Shown in pieces: positions 1 to 5,434 of a DNA stretch of 7,751 bases. The stretch comes from Actinomycetota bacterium. Lineage in GTDB: Bacteria > Actinomycetota > UBA4738. Positions within the stretch are counted from its first letter, which is position 1. Each line of letters opens with the position of its first letter. A program made the translations under genes and the position numbers. The stretch is from NCBI GenBank assembly GCA_005885015.1, contig VAYG01000110.1, positions 5,239-12,989 of the forward strand, given 5' to 3'. The notes beneath the pieces were generated by a model. The model did no database searches. It saw only the letters and a program-made list of their open reading frames with translations, and was not told where the DNA came from.

Positions 1-513
1 GCGGGGCGCGACGCGGCACGGGCCAGGGGGAACGCCGATCCCGTAGCGGCCGGTGTGGCCGAATACTTCGACGTCCACATGATGGAAGAGACGGACCACG
101 ACGAGTGGCTGCTCGAGGATCTCGAGGTGTTGGGGATCCCTCGGTCGACCGCACTCTCGCGTGTCCCGTCCGACACCGTCGCCGCACTGGTCGGGTCGCA
201 GTACTACTGGCTCTTCCACTATCACCCGGTCGCCCTGCTGGGCTACTTCGCGTTCATGGAAGGGTTCCCGCCGAAGCGCGAGTTGATCGACGACCTGATC
301 GAGCGGACGGGCTTTCCCGATGCCGCCTTTCGGACGTTCGAACTCCATGGCGAGCTGGACCCCGGCCATCAGAAGGAGCTGGACCGGACCATCGATGAGC
401 TGCCGCTCACCCCCGAGCAGGAGAAGGCGCTCGGGATGTCTGCCCTGAACACCGCCGTCCTGGTGACGCGGTCCCTGCAGGAGGTTGCGGGAGCGCTTCC
501 CGCTGGTTCCTGA
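1..513 (+). CDS. Iron-containing redox enzyme family protein (heme-oxygenase-like fold), 3' part
   Basis: The reading frame is open from base 1 to the TGA at 511-513, so the start lies upstream; 170 residues are visible. The protein resembles the heme-oxygenase-like iron enzymes (the TenA/CADD-like superfamily), which use a non-haem iron or di-iron centre for oxidative chemistry; the substrate cannot be told. The visible signature is an HxxEExxH block (H26, E29/E30, H33 of the visible part) followed by a Trp and an acidic 'EDLEVLG' segment. A second ligand block is HGELDPGH (H116, E118, D120, H123). Between them are aromatic helices with YYW and HYHP. The two His/carboxylate helices match the second half of the usual metal site; the first Glu ligand helix would be upstream. 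The internal GTG at 55 is unlikely to be the true start, because it would remove most of a 200-300 residue family protein. No co-directional neighbour follows; R1 begins 18 nt after the stop. Confidence 0.75.
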   Translation, partial: AGRDAARARGNADPVAAGVAEYFDVHMMEETDHDEWLLEDLEVLGIPRSTALSRVPSDTVAALVGSQYYWLFHYHPVALLGYFAFMEGFPPKRELIDDLIERTGFPDAAFRTFELHGELDPGHQKELDRTIDELPLTPEQEKALGMSALNTAVLVTRSLQEVAGALPAGS

Positions 514-531
514 ACCCTCGAGTTAGAGCGT

Positions 532-644
532 GACGGGGCCTCCAGAAAAGCCCTTGACATGCACAAATGCGTGTCTCGTTGGCGAACAATCGTCCTCTTT
601 GGGGGACCCTCTGGACGATGGACCGCGCACCATTTTGCGCACCT
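532..644. repeat. Structured direct repeat, copy R1
   Basis: Aligns to 2384-2495 in the same orientation over 113 columns, with about 20 substitutions and one single-base gap by hand (about 81% identity). Three small hairpins can be drawn in the + sequence. They are GGGGC (535-539) with GCCCT (550-554, one G-T pair), ATGCA (559-563) with TGCGT (568-572) around a CAAA loop, and ATCGTCC (589-595) with GGACGAT (613-619). A 7-mer, GCGCACC, occurs twice 12 bp apart (625-631 and 637-643). The element lies 18 nt past the redox enzyme stop and 136 nt beyond the 3' end of the kinase pseudogene. A TTGACA hexamer (554-559) has no convincing -10 partner. I do not recognise a named family. A mobile-element remnant, an attachment site or an RNA motif are all possible. 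Confidence 0.7.
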
Positions 645-668
645 GATTCTTGGTCGGTCCTCTCTGAA

Positions 669-695
669 GGGTTGGAGACGGTCTCATTTCAACCC
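669..695. other. Strong bulged hairpin between R1 and the HK1 3' end
   Basis: GGGTTG (669-674) followed directly by GAGAC (675-679) pairs with GTCTC (681-685) and CAACCC (690-695), leaving an ATTT bulge at 686-689. That is up to 11 base pairs around a near-perfect GAGAC-G-GTCTC core. It sits 85 nt past the stop of the kinase pseudogene and could end its transcript, but neither strand has a T-run after the stem, so a classical intrinsic terminator is not supported. The rest of 645-780 shows no gene. Confidence 0.4.
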
Positions 696-780
696 CGGTC
701 AGCTGGTCTTGATGTCAGCGGCTTGGGTCAGTGAACCGCGGAGCGCCGGTGCCTGAACGGTACTTGGCGGAGCTCGAACC

Positions 781-2104
781 CTACCGCTGTGCCTGTGGTG
801 CGAGTGTCGGATCACCGCTTGGAACAGCAGCGCGAACGCCCTCCGGCAGCGGGAGAGCACCAGCCACACGCGTACCCAATCCCGGCGCCGACTCGACGTG
901 CAGGCTCCCCCCGAGAGCGCCGAGGCGGTCGCTCATGTTGAGGAATCCGGCCCCGAGCCCCCGGCGCTGAGAATTGAAGCCGGCACCGTCGTCGACCACC
1001 TCGAATGCCAGCCCTCCGGCGTCCTCCCCAACGCGGATGGTAACGGTTGCTCCTTCCCCCGCGTGCTTGCCTGCGTTCTGAAGGGCTTCCAGGCAGCAGA
1101 AGTACACCGTTGCCTCCACCTCGGTCGGGTATCGGCCAAGAGAAACGGTCTCGACCGTTGTGGGCAGAGTGGAGCGCTTTGCAGCCGCGGACAGCGCGAC
1201 CGTCAGGCCCTGGTCCATGAGCAGCGGGGGGTAGATCCCATGAGCTAGGCTCCGCAGCTCTACGGAGGTTTCCTGCACCTGTTGGTTCAGCTCGTCGAGG
1301 AGGGCTTTGGTCCTGTCGATGTCGTGGTCGGCCAGTGTCGAGGCGAGGCGGAGCTGGACGGCCAGGGCAGCCAAGTGCTGCTGGGCGCCGTCGTGGAGGT
1401 TGCGCTCCGGGCTCGCGACCTCTGAAGATCATCCGCCTTACGGCGCACCTCCTCGAGGGAGGCCTGAAGAGCGGAGTCGAGCTGAACGTTGTGCACGGCC
1501 AGCTCCGCGCGCTGGTCCTCGATGACACGCCGCTGCAGGAAATCCGTGCGGACGCCGCGCTCGATGGTGTAGCCGGCGACCATGCCAATGATGACGGCGG
1601 AAAGGAAGAAGAAGTTGTTGTTGATCAGGATCTCGATCGGGGTGGGCTTCAGCCAGAGGGCCACGAACTCGTAACCGGCCATGATGGCCACGCACGCTCG
1701 CGTGGCGTAGGCGAAACGAAGCTGCAAGACCGCGTACGCCCACGGGACGACTAGCAGCAGCCCCGCGTAATACAGGTAGCCGGTCGACGGGCTGGCAATG
1801 GCGATCATGGCCACGATACCGAGCCCACAAATGGCCGCCAGCGCGGAGAGAATTGGCTGCATCATGCGCTTGAAGGGACGGGTGAAGGTGAAGCCGAGCA
1901 CAGCCATCGCGACGGGGCAAAAGATCGCGTAGCGGATCACCCAGATTCGTCGTAGAGCACGATCGCAAGCACGATGGCAAAGCGCGCCAGCGGTAGCGAG
2001 TGTTCGAAGGAATAGCCCGAGAATCTTGATTCGAGATCACCCGAGAATCGGAGGCGGCCGAGAGGCAACCGCGGCGTTGTCCTGTCCTTGGTCAGCTGAT
2101 CCAT
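781..2104 (-). pseudogene. Membrane sensor histidine kinase HK1 (NarL-type HisKA_3), broken by two frameshifts
   Basis: Three minus-strand frames must be joined. Frame A (ATG at 2104, AGGGA 7 nt upstream) gives a soluble head and the first membrane segment, 'RFAIVLAIVLY', then stops at 1937-1939. Frame B (about 1949 to 1410) continues with 'WVIRYAIFCP', several hydrophobic segments, a 'PTPIEILINNNFFF' stretch and a coiled-coil helix ending 'KADDLQRSRAR'. Frame C (about 1428 to the TAG at 781) begins 'ERNLHDGAQQHL', carrying the phospho-accepting His, and runs through the ATPase domain (N-box 'EALQNAGKHA', then 'DDGAGF' and 'GLGAGFLNMSDR'). The N-terminal membrane module resembles one found in front of some adenylate cyclases and kinases. 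Both switches are in the same direction, and both fall where residues expected from relatives seem missing: about 15 after the first membrane segment, and about 12 before the His relative to HK2. Small deletions are therefore more likely than single-base sequencing errors. A less likely reading is two separate proteins, sensor (GTG 1940) and kinase (TTG 1374). Confidence 0.75.
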
Positions 2105-2383
2105 ATCCCGATCCCTGGAACGCATTCCTGATAGACGGCGTTGACGGCCTTCGATTATGACAGCGCCCCTCGACGGGGAACAGGGCTGGCGCTAGAGGCC
2201 TTCGCTCTGCTGTCTTACTGGATGACGCATTTCCTGCCCGGTTTCCTTCTAGTCGCCGATCAGGCGCCGACGCCAGTCGGTCCAGAACCCTGTCGTTGGC
2301 ACCGCTGTCGTTTACGACTGGAGTTACCGCCGTCTCGGCGCTTGACGGAAAGCCCCGCCGCATGAATAAGCATCTAGCGGAGG
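2105..2383. other. Non-coding spacer upstream of HK1
   Basis: This 279-bp stretch lies between the kinase pseudogene start and R2. Open frames here lack recognisable protein features. It would hold the HK1 promoter on the minus strand. A CATAAT hexamer (complement of 2154-2159) about 50 nt before the start is the only -10-like site I see, and it has no good -35. The AACGACAG repeats and the tRNA-end copy listed separately are the other structures. Confidence 0.5.
2273..2321. repeat. Short direct repeats inside an inverted repeat upstream of HK1
   Basis: CTGTCGTT occurs at 2290-2297 and 2305-2312, 15 bp start to start (AACGACAG on the kinase strand). The pair is enclosed by CCAGTCG (2273-2279) and CGACTGG (2315-2321), a perfect 7-bp inverted repeat. 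The site is about 190-220 bp upstream of the HK1 start and could be a regulator binding site. It is short enough that chance is not excluded. Confidence 0.3.
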
Positions 2384-2390
2384 GACGGGG
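2377..2390. repeat. 14-bp exact copy of the tRNA-Ser 3' end (possible attachment-site duplicate)
   Basis: GCGGAGGGACGGGG here equals 4767-4780, which is the complement of the T-stem 5' strand region, acceptor 3' strand, discriminator base and the first CCA base boundary of the tRNA-Ser gene. The two copies are in direct orientation and bracket HK2 (about 2.4 kb). Seven bases overlap the left edge of R2. A duplicated tRNA 3' end facing away from the intact tRNA is the usual mark of tyrosine-recombinase integration, but no integrase lies between the copies and the match is short. Confidence 0.45.
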
Positions 2391-2495
2391 TCTCCAGAAA
2401 ACCCCTTGACCTGCAGAAATGTGAGTCTCGTTGGTGGACAGTCGTCTTGATGGAGGACACTAGAGACGATGGTCCGCGCACCGTTCTGCGCACCT
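2384..2495. repeat. Structured direct repeat, copy R2
   Basis: Second copy of the repeat at 532-644, same orientation, beginning 66 nt beyond the stop of the intact kinase HK2. The hairpins seen in R1 are largely retained. They are GGGGT (2387-2391) with ACCCC (2401-2405), TGCA (2412-2415) with TGTG (2420-2423) around a GAAA loop, and GTCGTCT (2441-2447) with AGACGAT (2464-2470). In the last stem, R1's C-G pair (595/613) is T-A here (2447/2464), and its A-T pair (589/619) is a G-T pair. The GCGCACC pair is also kept (2476-2482 and 2488-2494). Confidence 0.7.
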
Positions 2496-2561
2496 TGGCA
2501 ACGCCCGCCTTCCCTTCACGCGTGGATCTGTGGCGCCAGATGCGGGAGGGGTGCCCTTCTG

Positions 2562-4691
2562 CTAGGGCAGCCTGATCTCGCCGTGCACAATCGTTCCCTG
2601 CCCTGGCGCGCTTCGGATAGTGATCGTTCCGCCAATGGCCTCGATGCGATCCGACATACCTTGGATGCCGGTCCCGTGGTTAGTGGTAGTCACTTCGAAA
2701 CCGCGGCCGTTGTCCTCGATGTCAAACACGAGTTTCCCCTCGCGCTCCGCGAGTCGGACCAATGCGGAGCCGGCCCCCGCGTACTTCGCGACGTTTTGCA
2801 TGGCTTCGAGGGCGCAGAAGTAAACGGCGGCCTCAATCTCCCGCCGATAGCGGCCGATGCCGTCCACCTCGATCGTGGTGGCTACCGCTGCCTTGCGGCT
2901 CTGTGCCTCCAGAGCCGCCGCAAGGCCTTGGTCCGCCAGCAATGGCGGGTAGATGCCGCGCGCCAGGTCGCGGAGGTCTTTCAGCGCTTCCCGCAGCGCA
3001 TCCTGGAGCCGTGTCACGCTCTGCCGAACGCGCTCCGGATCGTCTGCCAACCGGTCAAGGAGACCGAGTTGGACGGTCAGCGCGACTAGCTGCTGCTGCG
3101 CGCCATCATGAAGGTTGCGCTCGATCTTGCGCCGCTCCTCATCCTGCGCCTCGACCAGGCGGCGGCGCGAGGCCCGTAATGCATCGATGGTGGCCTGCAG
3201 CTCTGCCGCAAGGCGGGCGTTGCGCAAGACGAGTCCTGCCTGGGACGCGAGGTCCTGCAGGAGCTTGTCTTCCGTCGGAGTGAGCGGCTCGTTCCGTGGC
3301 TTCTCGAGCGCGAGGGCGCCGAGCAGCTCGTCATCGTGTCGCACCGCCACGGCGCGCGTGACCCGGTCGAACGGGGGGAGCGCATCGTCAGCTCCGAGTG
3401 ACATCGAGCGACTCATGGCGATGGCGTCCGGCCACGCCGCGGCCTGACGGAGCTCGCCACCGACCCGGAGCCACACGTCCACACGCATCGCGCCTGTCCC
3501 CTGCGCAAGGATCGCCGCCATGCGCTGCAACACGTCGTCGACGCCATAGGTACCGCCCATCCGCTCAGCGAACTCGGACAGGACCTGATAGGGGGTCGCT
3601 CGATCCCCGTAGACGATCCGGTTGGCGAGCCGCTGCGCTCGGTGACGGAGAGGCTGGAAGAGGAGCGCGATGGCCACGGCCGCGGAGATCGTGAGGAACC
3701 CGCTGCCCCGACGGCCGATCATCGTCCCGACGCCGATCACGACGCCGACGTAGACGGCGGTGAGCCCGGCCGCAAGCAGGCCGTAGACCACCGCGCGATT
3801 GATGATGACATCGATCTCGTACAGCCGGTATTTCAGGATGGCGATGGCGAGCGCGGCCGGCATGCCGAAGAACACCAAGACCGCCGTGGCCAGGAACATA
3901 GCGGTCGCGACGGAGGAGGAATCACAGCGACAGGCGGCCAAAGCGGCGACCGCGAGGACGTTGGCCAGCAGCGCCAGCGCGGCCACGAACGCGACCCACT
4001 TGATCTGCTGGCGAAGCTCGCGGCCCCCCGCCCGATAGCGAACGACGAGCGCCACGAACGCGGCGGCGACCGAGAGCGCGACGACCCAGACCGTGGCGAC
4101 GAGCGCCGTCGAGATGAGATGGGCCGCCGAGTCGATCCCGAGCGGGTTCCGCACTCTTAGAGCACCGCCCGGCGCGGGCAGCGCCAAGGGTACCGGGTTC
4201 AGGAGGACCCCGACCGACGTGAGCGCGACCGCGACGATCCCGATCGCCAGGATCGGGCGCCATCTGGGGGAGGGCAACGTGCCGGTCGGGAAGAAAAACA
4301 AGAGGAACGCGAGTGACGAGGCGGTCAGGACGAAGGCGCACTGCCCGAGCGCTCCCGCCGCCTCTGGCGCGGGGAGCGAGCCCCCATGCGTCACGACCCC
4401 GACAACCGCGTACCCGCCTGCCATGGAGAGAAACGCAAGCCCCAGGCCCGCGCCCTCCAACAGCCAACCGACGAGGTTTCGCGCCCGACGAACGATCAGT
4501 GCCCCGAGGGTGGCATACACGACGCCGGCGATCGCGCTCCCGGCGTTAGAAAGCGCATCCGAAAGGATCATGTCCCCCCACGCCATCGCCGTGAGGGCGA
4601 CGCCCACGATCGCGATGACGACCGTCGCTACCCAAAAGGCCAGGGAGTTCCGGTCGGCACGACGAGCGGATGCCAGCATGGTGGCAATCAT
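2562..4691 (-). CDS. Membrane sensor histidine kinase HK2 (HisKA_3 / HATPase_c, with GAF-like domain)
   Basis: A two-component sensor kinase of the NarL/NreB type. About ten hydrophobic segments span residues 18-346, including the 'YEIDVIINRAVVYGLL' stretch common in this group. A GAF-like region follows at roughly 365-490, then a coiled-coil linker rich in Arg/Glu, then HisKA_3 with the phospho-accepting His528 in 'ERNLHDGAQQQL'. The C-terminal ATPase domain has an N-box at 'EAMQNVAKYA' (Asn633), 'DNGRGF' (660-665) and a G-box 'GTGIQGMSDR' (673-682). All catalytic motifs look intact. Numbering is from the ATG at 4691. An in-frame ATG at 4751 would add 20 residues, but those codons are Pro-rich, low in G/C at third positions and start 14 nt from the tRNA; the ATG at 4679 is a third option. 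None has a strong ribosome site. The input signal is unknown, and no response regulator is adjacent. HK1 is a paralogue through the His and ATPase domains. Confidence 0.9.
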   Translation of the reverse strand: MIATMLASARRADRNSLAFWVATVVIAIVGVALTAMAWGDMILSDALSNAGSAIAGVVYATLGALIVRRARNLVGWLLEGAGLGLAFLSMAGGYAVVGVVTHGGSLPAPEAAGALGQCAFVLTASSLAFLLFFFPTGTLPSPRWRPILAIGIVAVALTSVGVLLNPVPLALPAPGGALRVRNPLGIDSAAHLISTALVATVWVVALSVAAAFVALVVRYRAGGRELRQQIKWVAFVAALALLANVLAVAALAACRCDSSSVATAMFLATAVLVFFGMPAALAIAILKYRLYEIDVIINRAVVYGLLAAGLTAVYVGVVIGVGTMIGRRGSGFLTISAAVAIALLFQPLRHRAQRLANRIVYGDRATPYQVLSEFAERMGGTYGVDDVLQRMAAILAQGTGAMRVDVWLRVGGELRQAAAWPDAIAMSRSMSLGADDALPPFDRVTRAVAVRHDDELLGALALEKPRNEPLTPTEDKLLQDLASQAGLVLRNARLAAELQATIDALRASRRRLVEAQDEERRKIERNLHDGAQQQLVALTVQLGLLDRLADDPERVRQSVTRLQDALREALKDLRDLARGIYPPLLADQGLAAALEAQSRKAAVATTIEVDGIGRYRREIEAAVYFCALEAMQNVAKYAGAGSALVRLAEREGKLVFDIEDNGRGFEVTTTNHGTGIQGMSDRIEAIGGTITIRSAPGQGTIVHGEIRLP

Positions 4692-4720
4692 CGCCCGCGG
4701 GTCGAGCCTTGAACAGGGTG

Positions 4721-4734
4721 CTGACCTCTGACCT
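4721..4734. repeat. Tandem heptad upstream of HK2
   Basis: CTGACCT is repeated twice without a gap (AGGTCAG twice on the kinase strand), 30-43 nt upstream of the ATG at 4691 and 31 bp from the tRNA 3' end. If the kinase starts at 4691 this lies in its leader and could be a regulator site. If it starts at 4751 it is merely coding sequence. Only two units are present. Confidence 0.3.
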
Positions 4735-4764
4735 ATCGGTGGTGGAGGCATCCCGACGTCGTTT

Positions 4765-4854
4765 TGGCGGAGGGACGGGGATTTGAACCCCGGAGACGGT
4801 TACCCGCCTACACGCTCTCCAGGCGTGCCCCTTCGTCCGCTCGGGCATCCCTCC
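4765..4854 (-). tRNA. tRNA-Ser (anticodon GGA)
   Basis: A 90-nt cloverleaf with an encoded CCA end. The acceptor strands GGAGGGA (5' end at 4854) and TCCCTCC (4769-4775) pair fully, with discriminator G at 4768 and CCA at 4765-4767. The anticodon stem CACGC/GCGTG encloses the loop CTGGAGA, giving anticodon GGA, which reads UCC and UCU serine codons. A long variable arm follows, as expected for serine tRNAs. The T-arm is CGGGG, TTCAAAT, CCCCG. The gene overlaps the 3' end of the upstream membrane protein gene by 55 nt on the same strand, and HK2 follows its 3' end closely. Confidence 0.97.
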
Positions 4855-5387
4855 GGCGACGATTCTACGAGGGCTCGGTTCCACCATGCCGGGTTGGCCC
4901 GGGCCTGCTCCTTGATCCATCGGAAGTGGTGTCGGGCGCTGAACCGGAGCGGAACGGCGCCGAGCGCGCCAGCCGCGGCCCAGCGGCGCGCCCCCCGCGG
5001 AGTCTCCTTGACCAGGGCGACCAGAGCGCTCAGACCCCACGCGTAGAGCACGGCGTTGTACGCAGGAAGCTGACCAGGCCGAAGCCCTTCCGCCGCGACC
5101 AGGACCAGCAGACCATTCCGGTCCTCCACCGGCCACAGCGTGTAGTGCACCACCGTTCCCCCGAGGGCCAGCCCCGCGGCGAACGCCAGCGGCCGATCCC
5201 AACGCGAGGATCCTCTCGCCGCGGCGATCAGCCAGGACGGAAGCACGACCGACCACAGCGCGCCCGCCCCGGCCAGTCCCAGGTACGGCTGGAAGACCAG
5301 GCCGGTGCCGGCTCCGAGCTCGAACACATGGTGGCTCGCTGCGGCGAGGCAGGTGAGGACGTGCCACGGTCGTCTCATGGTGGCCAC
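4800..5387 (-). CDS. Small membrane protein of unknown function, ending inside tRNA-Ser
   Basis: I do not recognise the family. The 195-residue product has four or five hydrophobic segments (about 8-25, 31-57, 66-84, 106-126 and 134-147) and conserved-looking polar spots: HH at 19-20 before 'VFELGAGTGL', 'HYTLWP' at 81-86, and a basic, His/Trp-rich tail from about 150. The GTG at 5387 is chosen because AGGGG lies 6 nt upstream; the ATG at 5378 is 15 nt from it and less likely. No in-frame stop occurs before the tRNA. The last 18 residues (178-195) are read from tRNA-Ser bases, and the TAA falls in its variable arm. The genuine protein probably ends near residue 175, and the stop may have been lost or never present. 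The gene is divergent from the acyltransferase gene across 47 bp. Confidence 0.7.
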   Translation of the reverse strand: MATMRRPWHVLTCLAAASHHVFELGAGTGLVFQPYLGLAGAGALWSVVLPSWLIAAARGSSRWDRPLAFAAGLALGGTVVHYTLWPVEDRNGLLVLVAAEGLRPGQLPAYNAVLYAWGLSALVALVKETPRGARRWAAAGALGAVPLRFSARHHFRWIKEQARANPAWWNRALVESSPEGCPSGRRGTPGERVGG

Positions 5388-5393
5388 AACGTA

Positions 5394-5398
5394 CCCCT
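5394..5398 (-). promoter_or_regulatory. Ribosome binding site for the membrane protein gene
   Basis: AGGGG on the minus strand, 6 nt before the GTG at 5387. The spacing fits the GTG and not the ATG three codons later (15 nt), so it decides the start. Confidence 0.55.
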
Positions 5399-5407
5399 GG
5401 TACCGAG

Positions 5408-5419
5408 GTCGGCGCCGAC
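5408..5419. promoter_or_regulatory. 12-bp palindrome in the divergent intergenic gap, candidate operator
   Basis: GTCGGCGCCGAC is a perfect inverted repeat, located 20 bp from the membrane-gene start and 15 bp from the acyltransferase start. The 47-bp gap must hold signals for both genes. ACGTAC flanks the palindrome on both sides in direct orientation (5389-5394 and 5418-5423, the second overlapping it by two bases). TGGCCAC occurs at both gene starts (5381-5387 and 5428-5434). A dimeric repressor site is plausible; GC-rich palindromes also arise by chance. Confidence 0.4.
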
Positions 5420-5434
5420 GTACGGTTTGGCCAC

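Noticed and set aside
554..582. Promoter at TTGACA in R1
   Set aside because: There is no -10 hexamer at 16-18 bp, the hexamer is TTGACC in R2, and nothing on that strand is coding for the next 3 kb or more.
532..644. R1/R2 as a decayed coding fragment
   Set aside because: One plus-strand frame gives similar short peptides in both copies ('SRW' and 'DDGPRT' parts), but the one-base gap breaks the frame between them. Paired changes in the stems explain the differences better.
669..695. Single CRISPR-like palindromic repeat
   Set aside because: Only one copy, with no regularly spaced array and no cas gene.
2037..2363. Minus-strand 108-codon open frame upstream of HK1
   Set aside because: It overlaps the HK1 N-terminal coding region in another frame and has a low-complexity product.
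532..2495. R1/R2 as integron attC sites
   Set aside because: The gene-plus-3'-element layout is similar, but I find no GTTRRRY / RYYYAAC core boxes at the ends and no integron integrase.
2469..3089. Plus-strand open frame starting inside R2
   Set aside because: It lies mostly antisense to the ATPase domain of HK2 and has no recognisable fold.
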